A DNA stretch of 35,224 bases, taken from positions 1 to 35,224 of the forward strand of contig DASRJW010000138.1 in NCBI GenBank assembly GCA_035649275.1. The letters are read 5' to 3'. This document shows positions 26,701 through 34,545 of the stretch, one piece after another. The position numbers and the translations under genes are program-made. The first letter of the stretch is position 1, and each line of letters begins with the position of its first letter. Below the pieces are notes generated by a model, which saw only the letters and a program-made list of their open reading frames with translations, did not search any database and was not told where the DNA came from. The DNA is from Candidatus Krumholzibacteriia bacterium. GTDB lineage: Bacteria > Krumholzibacteriota > Krumholzibacteriia > G020349025.

Positions 26701-27068
26701 GCACGACGGATTGGTCCGCCATCGCCGTGGAAATCCGTGGTGCTGGCCCTGCAGCGAAGACGGCAACGACCGAGGGCGCCGAGGTGACGACCTTCACGCG
26801 ACTCGAACGCATCATGCCCAATCCGGCTGGCCAGTTCGCCACCCTGGCCTTCGAACTCTCCGCGGGGGGACCAGTGGAGATCGCGGTCTTCAATGTCCGC
26901 GGCCAGCGCCTGCGCACCTTGGCTCAGGACGTCCACCCGGCTGGGCGCTACCAGGTGCGCTGGGACTTGCAGGATGCCGCCGGTCAGCGCGTTCCCGCCG
27001 GTGTCTACTTCATTCAAGCCCACCTCGGCAGCCGGTTGCTGCAGCAGAAGCTCGTCGTCCAGCGCTAG
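23706..27068 (+). CDS. Secreted metallophosphatase-like protein fused to adhesin modules and sorting domain
   Basis: An 1120-residue protein. The signal peptide (to about residue 47) has core LLVCTLVFLPCTLLGA. The N-terminal domain (about 57-305) resembles calcineurin-like phosphoesterases, with GDIPYS, HVGDIKSG, PGDNETTDC (in place of GNHE) and a late HGDGHSW in place of GHxH; the first D-x-H motif lacks its His. It is followed by a Calx-beta domain (about 325-435) with DETDETFFVNLS, a DNRLRE/CBM96-like domain (about 441-598), two cadherin-like Ig domains (608-695 and 698-790) that each have a LGDDNDPDGDPLTAV-type calcium site, an unassigned beta domain (801-1013) and a FlgD-like sorting domain ending in QKLVVQR. 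The start could also be ATG 23721. It probably acts on phosphorylated or nucleotide substrates at the cell surface, if catalytically active. Confidence 0.88.
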   Translation: MASAIMPSSYGTAQHCRERGSRAARALLVCTLVFLPCTLLGARAWGAGDATGGSRSIEANETIIFSVTGDIPYSNSEVTVFQEQVDEHNLFSPSELLFHVGDIKSGSESCSESRYRTVADILKSSDVPAYIVPGDNETTDCSSPSTGMTYWNRYFLDLELNWPCSSSTSRQSGRRENFAFVKKGILFVGINLVGGSNSSTIMQNDASWVSQQLQQQVANVRGAVIVAQAGPGGNRSTFFTPFVSAAKTFAKPILFIHGDGHSWIKDKPFSASNVTRVQVEAGGNEIPVQVTAPLSLTDFVFLRNPWDSHSSPVSRPPCTSGPPPTLTISDASVDEGNAGTVNAVFTVTLANPSGTSVSVNYATANGSAQSSQDYTSTSGSLSFSGSTTSRTVSVVIQGDTVDETDETFFVNLSSPSNATLADGQGLGTIRDDDGGSTPPGSTVVLTPVADAHILVGSTSNFGSATELRVKADASIYHAYLKFQISGVGAVQAAHLRLFVTDATSVAGTVHSVSNNYEGTSTAWQESGLNGSNAPSITAPALASLGSTATGTWIEFDVSAAIAGNGTYSLALQSPATDSGYYSSKEGTNPPQLVLDLQSSTPSNSPPVASNDSYTVVEDNVLSVTAPGVLGDDNDPDGDPLTAVVVTSPAHGSLSLQGNGAFTYTPQANYNGSDAFTYEARDGRGGTDQANVALTVTSQPDAPVAAGESYTVQSGGSLDIPAPGVLGNDSDADGDALTAVLGANVAHGSLLLRSDGSFTYSPSAGFSGSDQFTYRARDASLQSVETTVALSVSGSGSGSGPVTFRDVQTGGSIALATVSTTGTVSGVAGDLFLACIGTKPSRSVTGVSGLGLSWSLVRAQCGGRGQTGIEIWMARGTPNPSSVTATFASSPQGATIAVARYAGSNASSPIGNVVSGNTNGVGAACSNGIDTPSYSFPASTQTGMTLFGAISCRDHAHTPGSGWTERAEFHHGASGSVAGVAVVDRQAAASSQTFDGTFDGTTDWSAIAVEIRGAGPAAKTATTEGAEVTTFTRLERIMPNPAGQFATLAFELSAGGPVEIAVFNVRGQRLRTLAQDVHPAGRYQVRWDLQDAAGQRVPAGVYFIQAHLGSRLLQQKLVVQR

Positions 27069-27200
27069 CGAGCCGGTCGGAATGCAGTGATTCCAAGCAG
27101 TTGGGGTGTTCGCCGACTTCCGGGTCCGGCTCCTGCTTGCCAAAGCTGATATGCTGGGCAAGTCCGCGATGAGGGACGCTTCTGAGCCGAAGGAGAACGC

Positions 27201-27551
27201 ATGGGGCTGGACGTCGAGCGTCTGGGAGACGTGGTCGTGGTCATTCCCGAAGGAATGCTCAAAGGGGGCAAGGAGACGGAGGATCTCCGCAACGCGCTGC
27301 GGAAGCTGGTGGACGACGGGGAGAAGAAGATCCTGCTCGACCTCGCCCGCACTTCCTACATGAGCAGCATGCCCTTCGGCGTCCTTGCCTCGGTGCACCG
27401 GAGCGCGGTGAGCAGCGACGTGCAGTTCTGCCTCTGCAGCGTCAACGAGCGCATCCAAAAGGTGTGGTCGAGCATCCTCAACCTGGTGAAGCCGCCGCTC
27501 GAGCTCTACGAGACGCGAGCGGAAGCGCTCCACGCTCTCTCCCGTCGCTGA
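27201..27551 (+). CDS. STAS-domain protein (anti-sigma factor antagonist-like)
   Basis: A 116-residue protein consisting of one STAS domain, as in SpoIIAA/RsbV. The pattern is visible: VVVVIPEGMLKGG at the first strand, LRNALRKLVDDGEKKILLDLART, then the phosphosite loop and a final helix. In classical antagonists the loop reads D-S-S/A-G-L-G; here it is YMSSMPFGVL. A Ser is kept but the Asp and the Gly after it are replaced. GGAGAACGC precedes the ATG with good spacing. No partner anti-sigma kinase or phosphatase is encoded nearby, so it may work with a partner elsewhere, or belong to the non-sigma STAS proteins of the chemosensory type. Confidence 0.88.
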   Translation: MGLDVERLGDVVVVIPEGMLKGGKETEDLRNALRKLVDDGEKKILLDLARTSYMSSMPFGVLASVHRSAVSSDVQFCLCSVNERIQKVWSSILNLVKPPLELYETRAEALHALSRR

Positions 27552-27614
27552 GCGACAGGGTGCTCTCGTCGCGAGCCCCGCTGCGCCTGGCCTACCAACC
27601 CGACACGGCACGGA

Positions 27615-28218
27615 TCATCGATACCGGCATTTGACCTGTGCCCAGGTGGGAGCCTTGGCGGGGACCGGAGCCTCAATGCAATAGACGTGTAGATCCGGAG
27701 CGGAAAGGGCAGTGAAGTCGAGACCCACGGGATCGGCCGGCACGAGGTAGCGGGGGCCGCTCCCCAAAGGCAAGGTCTCGACGGTGGTGACCCGCACTCC
27801 CTTCACGCAACCGACGAGCCGCGAGCCGCGGTCGAAGATGCCGGTGAGAAGGAGGCTCGTGCGAGCCAAGCTCGCCACGTCGAGATGCATCACGTGCGCC
27901 GAGAAGCCGGCGTCGGTCACGATGCTGCCATAGGTCGGGGGAACGACATAGTTCGCCGTGGGCTCCACCACGATGGCTCCGGAGGCCTGGAGCGAAGGCG
28001 CCGACCAGGTCGCGCTCTGCAGCGTCCAATCATCGTGCCACTCGGCCAGGATGGGATCGTCGCAGGTGACCTGCACCACGGTGCCCGGGGTGACCGCCAC
28101 CGCCTCCGCCTCCCGCGAGCAGAACCGCGACGCCTGGGTAAGCGAGGCCACAGCCTGTGGTGGTGAGAGCGAGTGCCCAGAGAGATCCCCCAAGTCGGCC
28201 CACGTCGCGCGCCTTCAT
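27615..28218 (-). pseudogene. Exported or lipoprotein-like gene with an apparent frameshift
   Basis: Two frames together make one plausible product. From ATG 28218 (AGAGGTG nine bases upstream) the first frame gives a basic start, a hydrophobic stretch SLWALALTTTGCGLAYPGVA and a Gly tract. It then runs into Arg/His-rich nonsense and stops. The second frame supplies the mature part from about 28100 (TPGTVVQVTCDDPILAEWHDDW) to the stop at 27615, but on its own would need a TTG start without a signal peptide. The switch lies in the G-rich (GGAGGC)n tract at about 28090-28112 and equals one extra base. It may be a real frameshift, phase-variable slippage or a sequencing error. The mature domain has a beta-rich pattern with paired cysteines (VTCDD and LHVYCIEAP) and is unassigned. 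Confidence 0.6.
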
Positions 28219-28249
28219 GAGCATCACCTCTTGCTCGCTAGCAGCTCCT

Positions 28250-29242
28250 TTACGTCTTGAGCTCGGAGAAGGAGAAGCTCCGCTGCACCTGCTCGTGCTG
28301 CGTTCCGTCCACCTCGACGTACGGATAGACGAAGAAGTTGAGCCGCGTCGCGGCGGGGGGCTCGAGCTGCAGGTCGCGCCCGCGGGTGAACTCGACGCGG
28401 TTGGCGTCGAGGCCGCCGAAGAAGGCCTCGCGCTTCTCCGGATGCTTGCTCGCCTCGGAGCTGTCCACCGGCAGCCAGCCGATGCCCTCCACGTACATCT
28501 CGGCCCAGCAGTGGTATCCCGGGATCTCCCCGGAGGTCTTGTCCTCCGGCAGCGGGAAGCCCATGACGAAGCGCGCCGGGATGCCGCTCGCCCGGGCCAG
28601 ACCGATGATGAGCGAGTGGAAGTCGGTGCAGTTGCCCTTGCGAGCGTCGCAGGCGTAGAGCGCGTCGCCGCGCCCCCAGCCTTGGCCGCTCTTGTCGTAG
28701 GTCATGGTCGTGGTGACGTAATCGTAGATGGCGCGGGCCTTGTCGATCGGCGTGGTGGCGTCGCGCGTCACCTGGCTCGCCAGCGAAGCGATGATTCCGT
28801 CGATCGGCACGAGGGCGTTCGCTTGCAGGTCATCGGCTTCCGGGGGCCTAGGGTCGGCGCCCGCGTGCTTGTCCGAGAGCACGTTGTAGGCCTGGCGCGC
28901 CACCCGGGCGGCGAACTGGAGCTCCAACGTCCGAGGCAGTGGAGCCTTCGCGCTCAGGTGCAGCACCCGGTTGCCGTAATGCTTCTCTTGCGTGATCTGA
29001 TACTCGAGAGGACAGGTCACCTGCAGATCGAGCACTTCTTGATGCCGGTCGGTCCGGGGCACGGGAACCCAGAGGGACAGGGTGTGGGCGCCCTCGGGGA
29101 TGTCGTTCACCACCAACGAATAGGTGAAGAGAAAGGTGCGGGCCGCCGTGTCTTCCTGCTGCTGGGCCTGCTTGGCGGCGCAGCCGAGCAGCGACACGGC
29201 GAGCCACAAGGCGACAGCAGGAATCGAACGGCGCGGATGCAT
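28250..29242 (-). CDS. Transglutaminase-like lipoprotein
   Basis: A 330-residue protein. The lipoprotein signal peptide ends at LAVSLLGC (lipobox LLGC, Cys21). The N-terminal beta domain (about 35-130) has FTYSLVVNDIPEGA and WVPVPRTDRHQ. The transglutaminase-like core (about 150-270) contains the Cys-His-Asp triad: Cys205 in KGNCTDFHSL, His244 in GYHCWAEMYV and Asp260 in LPVDSSEAS. Many bacterial members act as cysteine proteases or amide-bond enzymes at the cell envelope; the real substrate is unknown. GGGAGG precedes ATG 29242. It is followed after 31 bases by the frameshifted exported gene and preceded by a small exported protein, all on the same strand. Confidence 0.92.
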   Translation of the reverse strand: MHPRRSIPAVALWLAVSLLGCAAKQAQQQEDTAARTFLFTYSLVVNDIPEGAHTLSLWVPVPRTDRHQEVLDLQVTCPLEYQITQEKHYGNRVLHLSAKAPLPRTLELQFAARVARQAYNVLSDKHAGADPRPPEADDLQANALVPIDGIIASLASQVTRDATTPIDKARAIYDYVTTTMTYDKSGQGWGRGDALYACDARKGNCTDFHSLIIGLARASGIPARFVMGFPLPEDKTSGEIPGYHCWAEMYVEGIGWLPVDSSEASKHPEKREAFFGGLDANRVEFTRGRDLQLEPPAATRLNFFVYPYVEVDGTQHEQVQRSFSFSELKT

Positions 29243-29286
29243 TCTCGCCTCCCTCGACAGTGGGAAACCCGTGGGTGCGTGGCGGC

Positions 29287-29742
29287 TCAGATCTTCACCT
29301 TGCTCCATGTCCCGTTCTCTTCCTTCCAGTTGTAACGCGGCTTGCCGGCCTGCTTGTGGATGGCGACCTCGGTGGTTTCGATGCCCTTTTCGCCTTGCTT
29401 CATGAAGAAGTCGAGATCGTAGACCGTGCCGTCCGTTGCCTTCATATCCGTGCAGGCGAAATAGACGCCGTTCCCCAGGGACGCCAGACGCTCCTTGTGC
29501 ACCTGGACCAGCGTCAGCTGCAGGACCCCCTTCGTCTGCGGATCGAGGATGAGGAAGGCACCACCCTTCAGCTTCGCATCGTTCTGGATGTAGGCGGTGA
29601 TCGCCTCGGCCAAGGTGTCCAGGGTCATTTCCGTCTTTGGGTGCTCCTGCGCCGACTTCGGGTGTTCCGGGTGCTCCTGTGCCAGCGCGCTGGTGCCAAG
29701 AGCCAGGAGTAGAACAAGCAGAGCGAGAATGGGGCGTCGCAT
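29287..29742 (-). CDS. Small exported protein of unknown function
   Basis: A 151-residue protein with a signal peptide (ILALLVLLLALGTSALAQ, cleavage near residue 21) and a short linker with the repeat EHPEHPKSAQEHPK. The mature domain (about 40-150) has a mixed alpha/beta pattern: a helix LDTLAEAITAYIQND, then strands GAFLILDP, LQLTLVQVHKERLA, VYFACTDMKATDG and YDLDFFMKQ. The family was not recognised. GGAGGGAA precedes the ATG. It is 44 bases upstream of the transglutaminase-like gene, which suggests a shared transcript; senB lies 170 bases further upstream on the same strand. Confidence 0.85.
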   Translation of the reverse strand: MRRPILALLVLLLALGTSALAQEHPEHPKSAQEHPKTEMTLDTLAEAITAYIQNDAKLKGGAFLILDPQTKGVLQLTLVQVHKERLASLGNGVYFACTDMKATDGTVYDLDFFMKQGEKGIETTEVAIHKQAGKPRYNWKEENGTWSKVKI

Positions 29743-29912
29743 GAGTTCCCTCCACGACAGGATCGGGTGTGGAATCGGAACCGCCTCGAGGCATCGATCC
29801 TAACACCCGGGACGCGGGGGAAGCACGGGCGCAGTGGGGAGCCGCCGGGCGGGGTCGTTGCTCTGGGCTGGCGCTCCGCATGGGTGCTCTAGGGGACGAC
29901 GCGAATTTGGAA

Positions 29913-30962
29913 TCAGGGGGTCCCCGAGCGGTGGGGACGACGCGGCGACGCCGCCGCCGGCCCGAGAACCTGGGACAACAGTGCTCGCCAGGCGGCGCGC
30001 TCGCGGGCCGGGCTGAAGCGCGGCGCCAGCCGTCGCAGTCGACGGCGGAGGTCGGCCCTGAACGCAGCATCACTCTCTAGGCGCTGCAGCAAGGTGGCGA
30101 GGCCGTCGGTGTCGCCCACCTCGAAATAACCCGGGTAGTCGTACCCCAGGAGGCCGAGACTGCCGGGGATCCGCGAGGCGAGCACGGGGACGTGGGCCAC
30201 CGCGGCCTCGGAGAGCACATTCGCCCCGCCTTCCAGGCGCGAACTGAGAACGAGGCCCTGGCTTCTCGCCAGCAGTCGAAGCGCCGATGCATGGGACAAG
30301 TCACCGAGCCAGCGATAGCGCCGGTTGCGCTGCATTTCCCGGCGCGCCCGGCGAGCGAACGAGTCCGTGAGCGCCCGCCCGGCGTGGACGATGCGAAGCC
30401 GCGACTCCGACGGCAAGCGCCGCGCCGCCAGCGCCGCCCGTAACGGGTCCTTCACCGCCCGCATGTGTCCGAGCACCGCGACATCGAAACGGCCATCGGC
30501 GCCAGCCCGCCGCCGGCGCCGAGGAGCTTGTGCCGATTGCAGGATCACGTGGACTTTTCTTCGGACCCCTTGGGGGAGGCTCTCGAGGCCGAGCGGTTGG
30601 AGGAGGACGAGGGCCGAGGAGCGGCGCAACACTTCCTGGGCACGAGCGGACCGTCGCAGATCCCGGTACAGATCGGTGCCCGTGAGGGCGGTCACGAAGG
30701 GGCGGCCGCTGCGGGCGAAACGGAGCGCCGCCGCGGCGGTCTTGCTGGCATGAAGGGCGATCAGAAGGTCACCGCTCAGGTCACCGGAGCTTCCCGCGCG
30801 GGAGCGCCGGGAGTTCTGGCGGGAAACGATGCGGACGCGATGACCGAGCTCGCGCAGCCGCTGGGCCCAGCGGGCTACGGTGACGCCGTTGCCATTGTGT
30901 GCGGCCGGCAAAGAGGGCGTGACCATTGTAATCTGCAGCACGATCGGGAAGGATACCGGCAT
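29913..30962 (-). CDS. senB: Selenosugar synthase SenB (GT-B glycosyltransferase)
   Basis: A 349-residue GT-B fold protein that matches the SenB family in its order of signatures. These are VTPSLPAAHNGNGVTVARW at the N-terminus, a central DLLIALHASKTAAAALRF, FVTALTGTDLYRDL, LVLLQPLGLESLP, VAVLGHMRAVKDPLRAALA, YRWLGDLSHASALRLLARS and the nucleotide-sugar site SSRLEGGANVLSEA, then RIPGSLGLLGYDYPGYF. In Variovorax, SenB joins selenophosphate and UDP-GlcNAc to form an N-acetyl-selenosugar, the selenium donor for selenoneine. The start is either ATG 30962 or ATG 30926; the first keeps the whole first beta strand. It is divergent from senA with about 80 bases between starts. No senC (selenophosphate synthetase) is in the window. 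Confidence 0.88.
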   Translation of the reverse strand: MPVSFPIVLQITMVTPSLPAAHNGNGVTVARWAQRLRELGHRVRIVSRQNSRRSRAGSSGDLSGDLLIALHASKTAAAALRFARSGRPFVTALTGTDLYRDLRRSARAQEVLRRSSALVLLQPLGLESLPQGVRRKVHVILQSAQAPRRRRRAGADGRFDVAVLGHMRAVKDPLRAALAARRLPSESRLRIVHAGRALTDSFARRARREMQRNRRYRWLGDLSHASALRLLARSQGLVLSSRLEGGANVLSEAAVAHVPVLASRIPGSLGLLGYDYPGYFEVGDTDGLATLLQRLESDAAFRADLRRRLRRLAPRFSPARERAAWRALLSQVLGPAAASPRRPHRSGTP

Positions 30963-31040
30963 CGGCTCGCGGCCGCTACTCCCAAGATGGAACAGGGTCT
31001 GGAGCCGCGCGAGAAGCCGAGAGTCGGCGAGGAGAACGAA

Positions 31041-32390
31041 GTGACGACCACGAGCCGGCGAGGCTCCAACAGGCGAGAGGGTCCGGACACCGGCCTGACC
31101 GTCGAGTCGATCGAGCGCGATTTGCAGGAGGCGCGCCAGCGCACGCTGGATCTGGTCGAGGACTTGAGCGACGAGCAGCTCCTCGGCCCGCGTCTCGCGA
31201 TCGTGAACCCGATGCTCTGGGAGATCGGGCACCTGGCCTGGTTCCAGTCGCACTGGGTCCTACGGCACCTGCGCGGGCTCGCGCTCTCCCGCCCCGACGC
31301 CGACGCCCTCTACGACTCCTTCAAGGTAGCGCACGACATACGTTGGGATTTGCCGCTCCCGACCCGCGCCGAAACGCTGCGCTACATGGGGACCGAGCTG
31401 GAGCGCGCTCTCGAAGCGCTCCATGCCGAGCCCCTGAACGCGAAGTCCGCCTACTTCCACCGTCTCGTCCTCTACCACGAGGACATGCACGACGAAGCCT
31501 TCACCTACACACGACAGACCCTCGGCTACCCAGCGCCCCGGTTCACGTCGCCGGCGCCGCTCCCGGCCGCCGCGCCGGCCGCGGCAGCCGGTGCGGTGGA
31601 AGTCCCGGGCGGCACCTTCACTCTCGGGGCAGCGCCCGGGACACCCTTCGTCTTCGACAACGAGAAGTGGGGACACCCGGTGCAGCTGCAGCCGTTCAAG
31701 ATCGCGCGGACGGCGGTGAGCGAAGGCGAGTTCGCCGCCTTCGTCGATGCAGGCGGCTACGAGCGGCGCGAGTTCTGGGAGGAAGAAGGCTGGGCCTGGC
31801 GCGAAGCCGCGGCGGCGGCGCATCCGGTGTACTGGCGGCGCACGGCGGGTGGCTGGGAACGGCGCCTCTTCGACCGCTGGCAGCCGCTCGCGCCGGAGCA
31901 GGCCATCATCCACGTGAACTGGTACGAAGCCTCGGCGTACTGCCGCTGGGCGAAGAAACGCCTGCCGACCGAAGCAGAGTGGGAGGCAGCCGCGTCGGGG
32001 AGTCGAGGCGCCGGAGTGCTCGCGGCCGCGAAGCGCCCGCACCCCTGGGGCGAGGCAAATCCGACGCCGGAACACGCCAATCTCGATGGTGCTCGCCGCG
32101 GCGTCATCGCCGCCGACGCTTTGCCCCTCGGCGACAGTGCTTTCGGCTGCCGGCAAATGTGGGGGAACGTTTGGGAATGGACCTCCACTCCCTTCGCTCC
32201 CTACCCGGGTTTTGTCGAGGATCCCTACAAGGAGTACTCGGCGCCCTGGTTCGACGGCAAGCACATGGTGCTCCGGGGCGGCTGCTGGGCGACGCGCGCC
32301 CGGCTGCTGCGCGATACCTGGCGCAACTTCTACACCCGCGACCGTCGCGACGTCTTCGCTGGCTTCAGAACCGCCGAGTCGCTCGAGTGA
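31041..32390 (+). CDS. senA: Selenoneine synthase SenA (EgtB-like)
   Basis: A 449-residue protein with an N-terminal DinB_2-type helical domain (about 20-165) and a C-terminal formylglycine-generating-enzyme fold (about 185-445). The three-His iron site typical of EgtB-like sulfoxide synthases is visible as His64 (EIGHLAWF), His146 and His150 (YHEDMHDEAF). FGE-type signatures are VNWYEASAYCRWAKKRLP, EAEWEAAA, WGNVWEWTST and LRGGCWATRARLLRDTWRNFY. SenA enzymes use O2 to form a C-Se bond between hercynine and the SenB selenosugar, giving selenoneine. The neighbour senB decides between SenA and a plain EgtB. GTG 31041 is chosen because AGGAG lies at 31031-31035; ATG 30987 is a longer alternative. 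The stop is 33 bases from the convergent acs stop. Confidence 0.88.
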   Translation: MTTTSRRGSNRREGPDTGLTVESIERDLQEARQRTLDLVEDLSDEQLLGPRLAIVNPMLWEIGHLAWFQSHWVLRHLRGLALSRPDADALYDSFKVAHDIRWDLPLPTRAETLRYMGTELERALEALHAEPLNAKSAYFHRLVLYHEDMHDEAFTYTRQTLGYPAPRFTSPAPLPAAAPAAAAGAVEVPGGTFTLGAAPGTPFVFDNEKWGHPVQLQPFKIARTAVSEGEFAAFVDAGGYERREFWEEEGWAWREAAAAAHPVYWRRTAGGWERRLFDRWQPLAPEQAIIHVNWYEASAYCRWAKKRLPTEAEWEAAASGSRGAGVLAAAKRPHPWGEANPTPEHANLDGARRGVIAADALPLGDSAFGCRQMWGNVWEWTSTPFAPYPGFVEDPYKEYSAPWFDGKHMVLRGGCWATRARLLRDTWRNFYTRDRRDVFAGFRTAESLE

Positions 32391-32423
32391 GCCACCTGCG
32401 CCGGGTGCCAACGAAAGTCTGTT

Positions 32424-34385
32424 TCAGCTCGCCGTCGCCGTCGTCGCTTTGTGTTCCTGGATGAGTCGATCGACGACATCGGGATCCGCGAGGGTGCTCG
32501 TGTCCCCCATGCCGTCGTACTGCCCGGCTGCGATCTGGCGCAGGATGCGGCGCATGATCTTGCCGCTCCGGGTCTTGGGGAGGCCGCTGGCGATGTGCAC
32601 CACGTCCGGGGAAGCGAAGGCGCCGATGGCGTGGCGCACTTGCTCCTTCAGCGCCCCTTGGAGTTGCTCGGGTTCGCGGTCGTCGTAGCCCGCCGCCAGC
32701 AGCACGTAGGCGTAGATGCCCTGGCCCTTGATCGCGTGGGGAAAGCCGACGACGGCGGCCTCGGCCACGGCGTCGTGGGCCACGAGAGCGCTCTCGATCT
32801 CTGCGCTCCCCAGACGGTGACCGGCGACGTTGAGCACGTCGTCGATGCGCCCGGTGATCCAGTAGAAGCCGTCTTCGTCGCGCCGGCAGCCGTCGCCGGT
32901 GAAGTAGATGCCTTTGAAGCGCGAGAAGTACTGCTCCTTGAAACGCTGATGATCCCCCCACACCGTGCGCGCCTGGCCGGGCCAGGGCGAGCCCAGGCAG
33001 AGGGCGCCGGAAACGCCGTTCCCTTCCAGTACCCGGCCGTCGTTGGGATCGACGACGAGCGGCTGGACGCCGAAGAAGGGCAAGGTCGCCGAGCCCGGTT
33101 TCGTTGGCGTCACGCCCGGGAGCGGGGTGATCGCGATGCCGCCGGTTTCCGTCTGCCACCAGGTGTCCACCACGGCGCAGCGCCCCTCGCCGACGACGTC
33201 GTGGTACCAGCGCCAGATCTCGGGATTGATCGGTTCACCCACCGTGCCCAGGATGCGCAAACTCTTGCGTTGGTAACGCTGCACCCACTCGTCCCCGGCC
33301 TGCGCGATGGCCCGGAGCGCAGTCGGTGCGGTGTAGAAGATCTGGATGCCGAGATCGTCGACCATGCGCCAGTAGCGACCCGGATCGGGGTGGGTGGGCA
33401 CGGATTCGAACATCACCGTGGTGCCGCCGTTGGCGAGCGGCCCGTAGACGATGTAGCTGTGTCCAGTGATCCAGCCGACATCGGCGGCGCAGCAGTAGAT
33501 GTCGCCCGGGTGGTAGTCGAACACCAGCCGGTGGCTGAGCGCGGCGTACACCAGGTAGCCGCCGGTGGTGTGCAGGAGGCCCTTGGGTTTGCCAGTGCTC
33601 CCCGAGGTGTAAAGGATGAAGAGCGGATCCTCAGCGTCCATCCAGGCGACCGTGCAGGTGGAGCGCTGCTTCTGCATCTCCTCGTCCAGCCAGAAGTCGC
33701 GCCCTGCCTGCATCGGCACCGCGTGCTCGGTGCGCCGGGCGACGAGAACGGTCTCTACCGACGCCATGCCCTCGATGGCGCGGTCGGCGATGGCCTTGAG
33801 CGGGATCCGGCGGCCGCCGCGCAGGCCCTCGTTGGCCGTGAGCAGCACCCGGCAGTTAGCGTCGACAATGCGATCGCGGAGGGATTCGGCGCTGAAGCCG
33901 CCGAAGACCACGGAGTGCACCGCGCCGATGCGGGCGCAGGCGAGCATGGCGTACACCGTTTCCGGGATCATGGGCATGTAGATGCAAACCCGGTCTCCCT
34001 TGCGCACGCCGTGGACGCGGAGGACGTTGGCCAAGCGACAGACGTTGTGCTTGAGGTCGCGGTAGGTGATGTGCTGGTAGACGCCCGGTTCGTCGGCGGC
34101 CCAGATGAGGGCGGTGCGGTCGGCGTGCGTTTCCATGTGGCGGTCCACGCAGTTGAAGCAGGCGTTCAGGCGCCCTCCCGAAAACCAGGCGAAATCGATC
34201 TCTTCCAGATCGGCGTCGAAGACCTTGTGCCAAGGGTGGAACCAATCGAGCGTCTTGGCCTGTTCGCTCCAGAACCACTCCGGACTGTCGATGGAAAGAC
34301 GGTAGAGCCGCTTGTACTCCTCCATGGACTGGAGGTGGGCGCGGTCGCGTATATGCCGCTTCACATCGTAGATGTCCTGGCTCAC
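32424..34385 (-). CDS. acs: Acetyl-CoA synthetase (AMP-forming)
   Basis: A 653-residue enzyme of the usual family length that converts acetate, ATP and CoA to acetyl-CoA. All marker motifs are intact: ATP loop ILYTSGSTGKPKG, DVGWITGHSYIVYGPL, WWQTETGG, YFTGDGCRRDEDGFYWITGR and the acetylation-controlled lysine in LPKTRSGKIMRR (Lys609). That lysine suggests control by reversible acetylation, as in other bacteria. The start is GTG 34385, preceded by GGAGGTCC. The gene converges on senA and diverges from the BNR-repeat gene; no operon partner is visible. Confidence 0.97.
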   Translation of the reverse strand: MSQDIYDVKRHIRDRAHLQSMEEYKRLYRLSIDSPEWFWSEQAKTLDWFHPWHKVFDADLEEIDFAWFSGGRLNACFNCVDRHMETHADRTALIWAADEPGVYQHITYRDLKHNVCRLANVLRVHGVRKGDRVCIYMPMIPETVYAMLACARIGAVHSVVFGGFSAESLRDRIVDANCRVLLTANEGLRGGRRIPLKAIADRAIEGMASVETVLVARRTEHAVPMQAGRDFWLDEEMQKQRSTCTVAWMDAEDPLFILYTSGSTGKPKGLLHTTGGYLVYAALSHRLVFDYHPGDIYCCAADVGWITGHSYIVYGPLANGGTTVMFESVPTHPDPGRYWRMVDDLGIQIFYTAPTALRAIAQAGDEWVQRYQRKSLRILGTVGEPINPEIWRWYHDVVGEGRCAVVDTWWQTETGGIAITPLPGVTPTKPGSATLPFFGVQPLVVDPNDGRVLEGNGVSGALCLGSPWPGQARTVWGDHQRFKEQYFSRFKGIYFTGDGCRRDEDGFYWITGRIDDVLNVAGHRLGSAEIESALVAHDAVAEAAVVGFPHAIKGQGIYAYVLLAAGYDDREPEQLQGALKEQVRHAIGAFASPDVVHIASGLPKTRSGKIMRRILRQIAAGQYDGMGDTSTLADPDVVDRLIQEHKATTATAS

Positions 34386-34545
34386 GTGGACCTCCGGGTG
34401 GCCGGATGGGACCGGCGGAAGAGGCGGAAGTCTAAACCGGACCGCGCGGTGCAGTCCACCGGGGGCTCAGACGCTGCCGCTGTCCTGACGCCGGCACGGA
34501 ATTCGCTGCGACCGAGACACCGCCGATTCGAGGGAAGGGAGCACC

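Noticed and set aside
31041-32390. Plain EgtB (ergothioneine sulfoxide synthase)
   Set aside because: The fold and His triad are shared, but the adjacent SenB, which makes the selenosugar substrate, favours SenA. A phylogeny would settle it.
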